From assembly GCF_000275845.1 (NCBI RefSeq), contig NW_006767002.1, positions 1 to 10,311 on the forward strand: 10,311 nt of DNA. Direction: 5' to 3'. The translations under genes and the position numbers were made by a program. This document shows positions 1-7,214 of the stretch, piece by piece (the first letter of the stretch is position 1; each line of letters starts with the position of its first letter). Under the pieces are notes generated by a model, which was not told where the DNA came from, did no database searches, and saw only the letters and a list, made by a program, of their open reading frames with translations. The DNA is from Dichomitus squalens LYAD-421 SS1. Lineage: Eukaryota > Basidiomycota > Agaricomycetes > Polyporales > Polyporaceae.

Positions 1-337
1 TGGTTAGTCACATGTACCATAGTGCGATGAATAATACAACGACGAAAGAATTGCGACGTATCGCACCATAGGATGAGTAAGAGATGAGTAAGGCATAGAC
101 CTGTCTAGACCGTTCTGGAGTAGTACGGATTGTCCTAGACAGTACCAGAAGAGTCCGGAAGCATAGCTATAGTACACGAGCAGAGAGTCCCAAATATGGT
201 AACATACTACATAAGCGACTACAGCTAAGCGCTAGGAGACGCATAGCCTCGTGTAGTCCGGACCGGATAAGTCCAAGTTCAACGCATTCTAAGCACGATA
301 AGTATATAAATCACAGCGGTGTCGATGTAAGACACCC
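1..337. other. geneless AT-rich left flank
   Basis: No convincing coding frame on either strand. It holds small repeats only: a 10-bp tandem duplication (72-81 and 83-92) and three short inverted pairs, namely GTGCGAT/ATCGCAC (23-29 and 60-66), CTGTCTAG/CTAGACAG (101-108 and 135-142) and TACACGAG/CTCGTGTA (173-180 and 248-255). These could be relics of an old element end or chance. No function is claimed. Confidence 0.5.
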
Positions 338-351
338 ATTGACATACCATG

Positions 352-375
352 CATCAGGAAAACGTCACGGACTTG
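352..375 (+). repeat. left terminal inverted repeat (24 bp)
   Basis: Exact reverse complement of 1238-1261. It runs directly into the left ACTTGG array. Confidence 0.85.
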
Positions 376-500
376 GACCCATACTTGGGCCCAAGTTCAT
401 GTACTTGGACTCAAGTCCGTGTACTTGGCCCCAAGTCCATGTACTTGGCCCAAGTCTATATACTTGGGGTACTTGGGGTACTTGGGCCACAACTTGGACT
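371..500. repeat. left subterminal ACTTGG/CCAAGT array
   Basis: About nine ACTTGG words and several CCAAGT words in 130 bp, often spaced by GT or TCCATGT. Clustered short repeats next to terminal repeats are typical of subterminal transposase-binding sites (known for hAT and CACTA-like elements). That role here is inference. Confidence 0.7.
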
Positions 501-559
501 TTATATGTTGACTTCAGTATACTCAGGCCTCAACTTGAGCAATTGGTGTTCTATCAGTC

Positions 560-887
560 ACACATCTTGTATACTTCTTATGTAATAATATCTATCATAG
601 ACATCCATACACTAGTTGTAAACCAGTCTGTTTTAAGTCCATAGAATCAGCTTTATAGTCTATTAGAAGAAGGGCAATAACATGTGATAGAAGACTTCAA
701 GTTGTTACAATGTGCTTGTTTCAGTAGTGATACAGAGGTACAATATCCAGATAATGCCCAAGAATAGTGGTATCAGTGGTGGATGTCCAAGTTCTGCTAT
801 GGTACAGGAGAGGATGGTGAAGAATTTCTCAGAGTCCAGCAAAGAGCGCAATATATGGCTGCTATCCTGTGCTACAGTGTGAGCTTA
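560..887. other. non-coding core of the ACTTGG element
   Basis: AT-rich core between the left array and the tRNA-like segment. Open frames here are short and have no recognisable protein features. I see no transposase motif. Confidence 0.5.
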
Positions 888-970
888 TGCGGTGTAGTGG
901 TTGAGCATGCTGGGTCCGACACTGAACCTGTAGGTTGCTGGTTCAATTCCCTGTGGTGGCATTTTTTTTT
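888..970 (+). ncRNA. tRNA-like pol III head, probable SINE-type remnant
   Basis: An A-box-like stretch (TAGTGGTTGAG, 895-905) is followed by a B-box match (GGTTCAATTCC, 940-950) and a run of nine T residues (962-970), a pol III terminator. Between the boxes, AACC...GGTT can pair like a long variable arm. The T-arm keeps only its inner two GC pairs and the acceptor ends do not pair, so this is not a working tRNA. It resembles the tRNA-derived head of a SINE, or a decayed tRNA gene, carried inside the inverted-repeat element. The boxes and T run are seen; transcription is inferred. Confidence 0.45.
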
Positions 971-1080
971 GCCGCCGCTGCACCCACTAACAAATATTGT
1001 ACGCTTGACCTTGATCAAGAGCAGCTGTCCTTTGATTACTTCCATGCCTATCATCTTTATTCGATACATCTCACAGTGAA

Positions 1081-1246
1081 CTTGGGCATGAACTTGAACA
1101 GGGACTTGGAGGACTTGACCAAGTACCTGGTACTTGGCCAAGTCGACCCACCCGACTTGGCCAAGTCCATTGGACTTGGGGTACTTGAGGTACTTGGGAT
1201 ACTTGAGGTACTTGGCCAAGTACCCCAAGTACCTGTACAAGTCCGT
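1081..1246. repeat. right subterminal ACTTGG/CCAAGT array with perfect palindromes
   Basis: This array contains the 12-bp palindrome ACTTGGCCAAGT three times (1132-1143, 1155-1166, 1210-1221). The last is the centre of an 18-bp perfect palindrome, GGTACTTGGCCAAGTACC (1207-1224). Dyad-symmetric sites suit binding by a dimeric DNA-binding protein; the transposase role is inference. Confidence 0.75.
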
Positions 1247-1261
1247 GACGTTTTCCTGATG
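1238..1261 (-). repeat. right terminal inverted repeat (24 bp)
   Basis: Exact reverse complement of 352-375, followed at once by TGTCAAT (1262-1268), the mirror of the outer ATTGACA at 338-344. Confidence 0.85.
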
Positions 1262-1515
1262 TGTCAATCTGTAGAGACTGCAACAACGACATCGCTCACA
1301 AAAGCCAAAACAACCCCAAAATGGCAGATTTTAGGTGGAGATGTTGATTTATATTCTGGTATAGACCACGCGAGCACACGAAAATCAATAAATAGTGTAC
1401 TATATGCCATAGGATGACATTGAGATACACAGAATTGAAGAGGGAGCCGAAGGGGACGCAGGATTGAGGGAGCGTCCGAGGGACCCATGGTGTCCGAAGG
1501 ACTGGTTAAAGACTG

Positions 1516-1547
1516 TAATGAAAACGCTGATAATTATCTGTGCAAAT
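1516..1547 (+). repeat. left TIR of the 4.1-kb element (32 bp)
   Basis: Perfect reverse complement of 5607-5638. Its inner 8 bases begin an 18-bp word (1540-1557) that recurs directly at 6132-6149. Confidence 0.85.
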
Positions 1548-1925
1548 ACACTCTAATGTCGTGGGAATCCGCACGCTGTGATGACTGATGAGGTCATTAC
1601 GATTTGGCGCCCCAGATCGTCATTTCCCATGTTCGGACAGGCTCTCGCTTCTCCAAGCCTTATATCGCTTTGTTCTACTCTTCCTAGGCAAACACGATAA
1701 ATCGTCGTGTCGTAACAGCTTTAATTGAAGCTCTCGGATGGTCATCGTCTCCTTAAGTTCCTATCCTGCCCCTATACTATCATCGTCTGCAGACAACCGT
1801 CTTCCCCCCTCTCACTGGCACATGCGTTGTCCTTGCCGAGAAGCCCAAGCCCACAGACCTTGATAGGGTTAACAGTACCGTGACGCTCCTCGGTGAGTTT
1901 GACCCGCTTTCCTTGTTCAGGCATA

Positions 1926-2204
1926 TCACAGCACACAACAACCAAAGGTGCCTTTCACATTGGTAGGCATGTATTCATCTTCTGTGTTGCATATATAGGC
2001 GCATATAGTCACCCTTTGCCCTTGCAGGTACTCCGTGTTGCATTTTCCACACGCATCCTCAAAGAAAAGTTGCGTGTAAAAGTCTTCGCCGCCACCATTC
2101 TTCTCCTGCACTCTCCTCAGTTCCCCTGCAAGTGCGTGTGCGGCACCGGCGGAGTCGCGATACTTCTCTGAGTGCGGTGAATCAAACTCCTTGCCTACAA
2201 CGAC
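1926..2204 (-). pseudogene. unrecognised - strand coding remnant
   Basis: An open frame free of stops for about 90 codons, without a good start. Its composition is protein-like: an Ala/Glu/Arg-rich helical part, then an aromatic stretch (FYTQLFF) and a CxxC pair (C-G-K-C). A + strand frame over part of the same DNA is also open, so strand assignment is uncertain. I do not recognise the family. It could be a captured exon, since it lies inside the 4.1-kb element, or chance. Confidence 0.25.
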
Positions 2205-2730
2205 TTATCCGCTCTCCCCTATACCCGCAGGAACCCCTTCATCAATTGTGAGCAGCTCGGGCTCAAGTTCAGGCTCTACTACGCGGGGGTCCTCTTACAC
2301 ACGGTGGTCATGGAAGATGCTCGTCGGGAGAAGGCAATGGAGGAGCACGGCATGACTGATGACGCTTTCCACATTCGTGACGAGGGCTCACCGTAATCTC
2401 GATGGTAAGATCCTCAATCCGACGCGTCCCCTGCAGAATTTGATGCTGAAGCTCGTTGAGGCCGAGTCGACGAACAATCTGTTCGCTGAGTTTATGGCTA
2501 TCGTGCGGCTGAGCCCCACGAACGTCTTCCTCGATGGTTGGGCCGACGTCGAACCTCTACCGGGCTACGATAGCGGCGTCGTCGTCTGTGAGTGTACTCA
2601 GTGCGTACACCATTCGAACTCTCCTCACGAGAAACGCGCTGTCCTTCACGAACCCACCCGTGCGGAGCCTGCAGAGGGCGACGACCCGAAGGCCAACCCC
2701 CCCAGAGCTTTCCACTACCGCCTCGGCTGA
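2181..2730 (+). pseudogene. unrecognised coding remnant with a frameshift
   Basis: Two + strand frames in succession have strong C/G third-position bias. The first (2181 to a TAA at 2394-2396) reads like a globular helical protein, with the stretches YNDLSALPYTRR, LGLKFRLYYAGVLL and MEDARREKAMEEHG. The second (about 2383-2730) continues with LVEAESTNNLFAEFM and VFLDGWADVEPLPGYDSG. The change of frame at about 2383-2396 is either a single indel or a missed intron; a GTAAGA donor and CTGCAG acceptor bracket only 32 bp there and do not restore the frame. A GTGAGT donor-like site follows near 2587. I cannot name the family. It sits inside the 4.1-kb element and may be its own gene or a captured one. 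Confidence 0.45.
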
Positions 2731-3254
2731 CCCTCGCTCATGCGCAGCGCAACGTCCGCAGGAGCAGGTCGCAACGCCGGCACCCAGGTCTTAACAGCCC
2801 CACTTATGGCCTGAGCATTCGCAAGGGCGGCTCTCCCACTGGCCGCAACGGCCCCACGCCTTCTCAGGCTGGTGCAGGTGCGCGTATGATGGAGTTCTAC
2901 GACGACTATCTTGAGTGCTACACTGGGGAGGAGTTATCTACACTTATGACTCATGCCGCGCAAAATCAACTTTGCCTTTCTAGCGCTGAGCACTGCACGC
3001 CGGAAGAACGAGATATCACGGAAAATCATTTCGCACTTTTGCTGATGTCAAACCAGCCGGCGGCGTGCAGCGCAGACAGCTCGCAAAGGCTTGTTGACAA
3101 TGTCATCAGAACATACTTTGTGGCGCGATCCACGGGCATGTATGTCATGCACAACACACAAGGGATCGAGCGGCTAGAAGTGAATAAAGATAGCGATTGG
3201 GGTATGGTGCGAATGATAATACGCTGTAGACAATGCGCACGACGCTCTGCGTAA
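2731..3254 (+). pseudogene. unrecognised coding remnant, possible 3' part of the preceding one
   Basis: This stretch stays open on the + strand to a TAA at 3252-3254. It begins with a low-complexity part rich in Arg, Ser, Gly and Pro. From about 2886 a more globular part follows (MEFYDDYLECYTGEEL, LCLSSAEHCTPEERD, NVIRTYFVARSTGMYVM). It may be the downstream exon of the 2181-2730 remnant after an intron or frameshift. No family recognised; the reading frame after about 3050 is the least secure. It ends about 40 bp before the oppositely oriented peptidase fragment. Confidence 0.35.
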
Positions 3255-3289
3255 ATGGGTTCGGCTGCAAGTAGCTATCATGAGGCGCG

Positions 3290-4215
3290 TTTTCAAACGA
3301 GCTCGGCGAAACCGACGCCGTTGTCGTCGACAAAGAACGCGTGTTCTCGTCGCCCTTGTAGAGGTCCGAGTTCGTGCCACCGATGTAGGGTTCGGAGTCG
3401 GAGGAGGTGAGCTTGAAGCCAAAGCGGCCCTCCTTTGCCGTCCTTTGCAACACGGCGGTGCGAGGCCAAGGAGACCGTCCGAGTGGTCCGACTGGGGGAC
3501 TCTTGAGTCCCAGCAGCGAGGTCTTGGCCAATGACCTTGTCGCCACCGACAGCGGGCTGTGGGGTGAGTATGAGAACTTGAATGGTACAACGCTGACGTG
3601 ATCGATGTCAGAGAACGTACCGGTATCAGTGTAGGGATTGCCAGAGGCGGTAGACCCATCGCCGTAGCTGATCGAGAACGAACTGCTCTCCTTGCCGGAG
3701 GTCGACAGATCGTACTTGTTGTGCGAGCCGCACGAGTCGCACGAGGTGGACGGAACCCAGAGGTCGGACGAGCCTGTATTGAAGCCGATGACAAACTTCT
3801 AGTCGTCCGTGCCGGATGGTGATCTCGCCGGTCCAGAGAAGGTCGTTCTCCTGGTCGGCGAGGTGGACTCCACCACGCCTGACGTGCACAGGGATCGTCG
3901 CAAGAGGCTTGATCAGAGCATCCTTGCTCAACGCCTCAAGTTATGCCGACGTTGTTCTTGAGGTTCATGAGGTTCTGGCGGTGCTTGCTGTGTAAGCGGG
4001 AGACCATGCGCAGTCAGCATCGACATACAGAGGAATCTACGCTAGGAACAGACGCACTGCTGAACGTGGACGAGTTCACGAGCCACCTTTGAGGCGTTGA
4101 AGGTGCCGTCCTCGCTTGTCAGAGTCACGCTTCTGGATTGGAGATGCGAATGCCAGTACCGGGCTTCACAATGGGGGACGCAGAAGCGATGAGCGCGAGG
4201 GCAACGCGAACGCAT
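3290..4215 (-). pseudogene. secreted A1 (pepsin-like) aspartic peptidase, 5' half, decayed
   Basis: Read in pieces on the - strand this is a fungal secreted aspartic peptidase. In order: ATG at 4215; a hydrophobic signal segment (VALALIASASP); propeptide with LTSEDGTFNASKVAREL; a 70-bp intron (3988-4057, donor GTGCGT, branch TGCTGAC, acceptor ACACAG) whose removal gives KHRQNLMNLKNNVG; a dibasic RR processing site; then the N-lobe with FNTGSSDLWVPS, the flap SISYGDGS, a DGLLGLA block and FGFKLTSS...IGGTNSDLY. Lesions: frameshifts in the signal and propeptide, at about 3810 and inside the N-lobe; a TAG at 3799-3801 just before the active site; and the catalytic Asp of the usual DTG is Asn (codon 3778-3780). 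The second lobe with the second DTG is missing. It cannot make an active enzyme. Family identity is strong from motif order. Confidence 0.85.
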
Positions 4216-4239
4216 GGCGCAGCACAAGCACCTGGAGCT

Positions 4240-4776
4240 CGGAGATGACCACGGCTGTAGGAACGCGTTGTGGGGTAGCCGAGGAAAAGGATCGTGTGGC
4301 AGGTGCTAGGCCGCAACACGGTATAAGTGCGGGCGAGGATCCGCGTAGCGTCCTCCATACACTTGTCGCCAGCGGTTGCATCGAGCCGTCGTCTGGTGGG
4401 GCGCCGTGGCGTGCGGGGAGTAGCGTGCTGCGAGGGAGAACATCGCGAGCAGGAGGAGGGTCGGCATGCGTCACCTCCACAGCCTGTGCAGGGATGACGT
4501 GAAAATGGGGGACGCGGCGTCTGAGTAAGGGCGAGGACGCGGACATCTTGCCGTTGCGGAAGTCGTCCATGACGGTGCGATCGTGGAGGATCGGGAACAC
4601 CAGGTGCGCGTACGTGAAGTACGGCTCGGGCAGGAGCTCCTGGGTCGCGAGATCGGGCAGCCAAGCCGTCGGTAGCTGTACGCGGAAGGGGGTTAGACTC
4701 TCGCCTTGGGGGACCGCCTATGGAACACGGAAAAGTCAGCAGGTAGGACGTGCTCGTTCACGACACTGGTACTCAC
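4240..4776 (-). pseudogene. zinc-cluster (Zn2Cys6) transcription factor, middle homology region fragment
   Basis: On the - strand, spread over three frames, are the landmarks of the fungal_trans middle homology region in the right order: LPDLATQELL then YFTYAHLVFPILHDRT, next LLLLAMFSLAARYS, then GDKCMEDATRILARTY, then RPSTCHTILFLGY. A good intron lies upstream (4718-4776, 59 bp: donor GTGAGT, branch TGCTGAC, acceptor CCATAG). The Zn2Cys6 DNA-binding part and everything after the LFLGY helix are absent. At least two frame changes separate the blocks. Full-length proteins of this class are usually several hundred residues, so this is a small piece. It stops about 25-30 bp before the peptidase start codon, on the same strand. 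Family identity rests on motif order seen by eye. Confidence 0.75.
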
Positions 4777-4854
4777 CAAAGTACGTCCTCGTGCCAATGC
4801 CCGCTATGTATTTATGCGGCCCATACCTGCAGAGCGTATGGCATAAGCGCTGAC

Positions 4855-5524
4855 ACCGTCCCTCTCTGCTGCCCTGCCGTCTTGGTACCAGTTGACATCC
4901 CGCAGGTCGAGGACCCGTTTGCGGGCAGCGTGCATGACGAGGACGCGCCGTTTGTGCTCCTATCCCCTGCCTCCAGCCCGCATGTCTCTTATTAGATTTC
5001 CGTGCGGACATACACCGTCCCAAGCTTGGGCTCTTCAAGCTTCACGCTGTCGACGTCTGACTATAGCACACACCTCTTGGACTCCGCTCCTCATGTTTCG
5101 TCGAGCATTTCTGCGAAGGACGCTCGCGGTCGCCTTGTAGCGACTGTGGTCCCTTCACACACGAACGGCCGGCCCTTGTGCGTATACATCCAAATATTGA
5201 CTGCGGTGAGTAACAGAGGTACGTCAAGAGTGGTCTGTCTCAACTCGTGGCCGCGGCGGTATGAGACTCGGACGCCGTGGATCTCCGAATCACAGTACCC
5301 GTACTCCCAAGGTACATGTACCTTCGCATCAGTCGAATGGATCCTGTATCCTGCTTGCATTGCGTGACCGTGTTGCCCCTGTGGGTGACGCTGCCCATGA
5401 TGAGTGCCTCATTTTCCGTGTAGACTACTGCATACCTGCGCCGACGTTAGATATGGATCAGGAATTGGACATGAAGTGGACAAGCTCGAGTGCAGCCCCG
5501 ATTTACACAATTGACTGCGGATGA
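4855..5524 (+). pseudogene. unrecognised coding remnant with one in-frame stop and a frameshift
   Basis: A + strand frame with protein-like, beta-rich composition. It runs through VPVDIPQVEDPFAGSVHDED and LLSPASSPHVSY, meets a single TAG (4993-4995), then continues in the same frame through RTYTVPSLGSSSFTLSTSD, ISAKDARGRLVATVVPS and WPRRYETRTPWISES to a TGA at 5365-5367. Near 5350 the signal moves one frame on (LRDRVAPVGDAAHDECLIF, then MDQELDMKW) and ends at TGA 5522-5524, about 80 bp from the right terminal repeat. I do not recognise the family. It may be the 3' part of the element's own gene, separated from the 2181-3254 remnant by the - strand chimera, or another captured gene. Confidence 0.5.
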
Positions 5525-5606
5525 GGCGTAGTCGCGGGAATGTAACACGTGTAGTGCGGCATACCACGTGACGTCCGACTCGGAATGCCATGAGATAATA
5601 GAAGTA

Positions 5607-5638
5607 ATTTGCACAGATAATTATCAGCGTTTTCATTA
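5607..5638 (-). repeat. right TIR of the 4.1-kb element (32 bp)
   Basis: Perfect reverse complement of 1516-1547. Confidence 0.85.
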
Positions 5639-5643
5639 TCCGC

Positions 5644-5702
5644 CCCCATTGAGTTCTCACCAGGTGGGGCCGGCGCTAGCGGCCGTACGGTGAGGAATGG
5701 GG
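5644..5702. repeat. imperfect hairpin beside the MITE
   Basis: CCCCATT (5644-5650) and AATGGGG (5696-5702) pair, with TCTCACC and GGTGAG just inside, leaving a GC-rich loop. It bridges the space between the 4.1-kb element and the MITE and overlaps the MITE's first bases. Confidence 0.5.
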
Positions 5703-6067
5703 CCGCTCAATTCTTGAGGACGCAGGACGCAGGACGCGTTCAGAGGCCATTGATGGAGGTGATGGGCTAAGCGAGACTAGCCGACAAGCTTGCCTTCGAA
5801 ACCCCTCGCGCGACGATGACACTCCTCCCCCTTCACAAAGTGCCTCGAGGGTAGTGTCAATCGACGCGGAAAGCTTTCGTCCTCAACATACTTGCGATTC
5901 ATATTTTTCTGCGAGGTTTGGGACACGACAGACCCCTTGGAAAACAACGGGCACGAGAAATGAGGTTGGTACCTTGCCATATGCGGCAGGTTCGGCTAGC
6001 CCATCACATCCATCAAATGAGCTCTGAGTGCGTCCTGCGTCCTGCGTCCTCAAGAATTGAGCGGCCC
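5700..6067. mobile_element. 368-bp MITE with long inverted arms
   Basis: A perfect 38-bp inverted repeat (5700-5737 and 6030-6067) begins GGGCCGCTCAATTC and contains the 7-bp unit GGACGCA in tandem. Imperfect pairing continues to about 5785 and 5987, including GTGATGGGCTA opposed to TAGCCCATCAC, so each arm is about 80 bp. The central 200 bp has no convincing gene. Flanking bases (GGAATG on the left, TAATCC on the right) show no clear target duplication. Size, arms and lack of coding fit a miniature inverted-repeat element; the parent family is unknown. Confidence 0.85.
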
Positions 6068-6089
6068 TAATCCGCCACGGTTTACATCC

Positions 6090-6118
6090 GGTGGCGCACC
6101 GTTTTCACCAGCGCCACC
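6090..6118. repeat. perfect 8-bp stem-loop
   Basis: GGTGGCGC (6090-6097) and GCGCCACC (6111-6118) pair perfectly around a 13-base loop. It lies 14 bp before the orphan transposon end at 6132. Confidence 0.6.
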
Positions 6119-6131
6119 TCGATAAATCACC

Positions 6132-6149
6132 GTGCAAATACACTCTAAT
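6132..6149 (+). repeat. orphan copy of the 4.1-kb element's terminal word
   Basis: GTGCAAATACACTCTAAT here is identical to 1540-1557 and in the same orientation. The following 60-70 bp show scattered similarity to the interior of the left end (CGCACGC, then GGCGCC at similar spacing). No matching inverted copy is found further right in the window. It is probably the end of a second, degraded member of the same family. Confidence 0.6.
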
Positions 6150-6675
6150 AAGTATCGGTCTTCACGCGCACGCCTGTAACCAATGCGCATTGTGTGGCGC
6201 CGGCTACGCATGCTTTCCCCGCCAGCTGAATCGCAGGTTTCGGGTCTACGATAGGACGACGTCCAAGACTACACTCGTCTTGTCGCTATACCACATAGCA
6301 ATCTAACAGCATCTCAGTCCTTGGAAGAACGGTACCAAGCACTTTGAATCCAAGACTCGCCTCTTTCCGTTGCCTCCAACCGTTGGCTAACGTCTGCGGC
6401 CACGCTCAGCTAACGCAAAGCCCGCGATACTACGTCGACGCGTCGCACGCTTCTAGGATCCCTGTACTGAAAGAGGTACTGCACAACACATCTAACCTCT
6501 CAAGGACCATGTAGCGCAGGTACGGACTACTGCCATGGGTCCAATCATACATCTGATGTCGCTGCGGTACTTTGGACGTCTGCGACAGGGCTATCTACGC
6601 GACTGGAGTACGTACTTCCACCCTGTTTGCGTCCTCCTGCGGTTGGCAACGCTGACGCATCACTGAAATGCCATT
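6150..6675. other. no gene seen
   Basis: Only short open frames with unremarkable composition. If 6132 is an element end, this would be its degraded interior. Confidence 0.4.
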
Positions 6676-6822
6676 ATGTCCTCAGTCGCCCTCGACGGCG
6701 TACGTGACGATGTCATTGACATGCACCTCCAATTAGCAGATGGCCCAATCCCGACCATGCCTACAAACGCGCGAAACACGACAAATCTAGGCGGTACCGA
6801 CCCCGAGCTCCAGGTATCATGA
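6676..6822 (+). CDS. possible small ORF or exon (48 aa)
   Basis: An ATG-initiated 48-codon frame, acidic and protein-like (contains DGVRDDVIDMHLQLADG). A GTATCA donor-like site near its end and a GTCCAG acceptor about 68 bp later could make it a first exon, but the next frame closes quickly. It is unlike its stop-rich surroundings. No family recognised; it may be a fragment or chance. Confidence 0.2.
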   Translation: MSSVALDGVRDDVIDMHLQLADGPIPTMPTNARNTTNLGGTDPELQVS

Positions 6823-7214
6823 TGGATTGGACGGCGCCGTCGGGCACTAAACGCTGTCCGTGTGACTGTGACCGTGATGTCCAGTCGAGACAACAGCTAC
6901 GTCAGTGCTCCTAACGTGTTTTCTTAGCACTCCGTCCTGCAGCATTCTGAGAAACCGGGGTTTTCCTACCAACGTATTGCCCGCATGAGCAATCGGCCTA
7001 CGTGTCGCTTGATAATACAAGGTACGCTGTCTGCTAAAGATATATTTTAGGTTACAGGTATAACACGGTGTATGCATACTGAGATCCCAAGTACAGGATT
7101 GCGTCGCACCCGAGGATGGCACATATTCGATATACACGGCAACAATCGCAAACGATACATCACGCAGCATAGGGTGAGACACGCCATTACATATACCATG
7201 AGAATAGAAGACGC
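6823..7214. other. no gene seen; 3' side of the HicA-like gene
   Basis: No convincing coding frame. This interval would hold the 3' untranslated part and terminator of the - strand gene ending at 7215, but I see no clear polyadenylation element. Confidence 0.4.

Larger units (their letters stand above)
338..1268. mobile_element. non-autonomous TIR DNA transposon with ACTTGG arrays
   Basis: A 24-bp sequence at 352-375 (CATCAGGAAAACGTCACGG then ACTTG) is repeated as its exact reverse complement at 1238-1261. The outer word ATTGACA (338-344) is mirrored at 1262-1268; on the left, 7 extra bases separate it from the 24-bp repeat. Inside each end lies a dense array of ACTTGG and CCAAGT words (371-500 and 1081-1246). 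No transposase frame is visible, so the element would need a helper. Mirror-image open frames starting M-(T)-H-Q-E-N-V-T-D-L appear at both ends only because of the inverted repeat. Flanks show no clear target-site duplication (...GACACCC against CTGTAG...). Superfamily not determined. The repeat structure is seen directly; mobility is inferred. Confidence 0.75.
1516..5638. mobile_element. 4.1-kb TIR element carrying gene fragments (Pack-type candidate)
   Basis: A 32-bp sequence beginning TAATGAAAACGCTG (1516-1547) recurs as a perfect reverse complement at 5607-5638. Weaker mirror similarity continues inward for roughly 30 bp (a GTGG-GAATCCG / ATGGCATTCCG block). The outermost TA is present on the same strand at both ends, so it may be a TA target duplication or part of the repeat. 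The interior holds unrecognised + strand coding remnants and, on the - strand, parts of a zinc-cluster transcription factor and an A1 aspartic peptidase, all broken. No DDE transposase is recognised. The best reading is a non-autonomous element that captured host gene pieces, as in Pack-MULE or Pack-TIR elements. Alternatively it is an autonomous element whose own gene is one of the unrecognised frames. The termini are seen; capture is inference. Confidence 0.6.

Noticed and set aside
339..644. Open frames rich in Leu-Gly-Pro-Tyr-Thr-Trp repeats across the left array
   Set aside because: They are translations of the ACTTGG tandem words in several frames; the mirror frames at 872-1292 arise from the same array. 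Not genes.
371..1246. CRISPR-like array of short repeats
   Set aside because: Repeat words are 6-12 bp, on both strands, with no uniform spacers, and the context is eukaryotic.
4116..4502. 128-codon + strand open frame
   Set aside because: It is antisense to the transcription factor and peptidase fragments, whose motif order is convincing.
5091..5360. 89-codon - strand open frame with protein-like composition
   Set aside because: The + strand frame over the same DNA has better codon composition and continues in frame on both sides, so this is its shadow.
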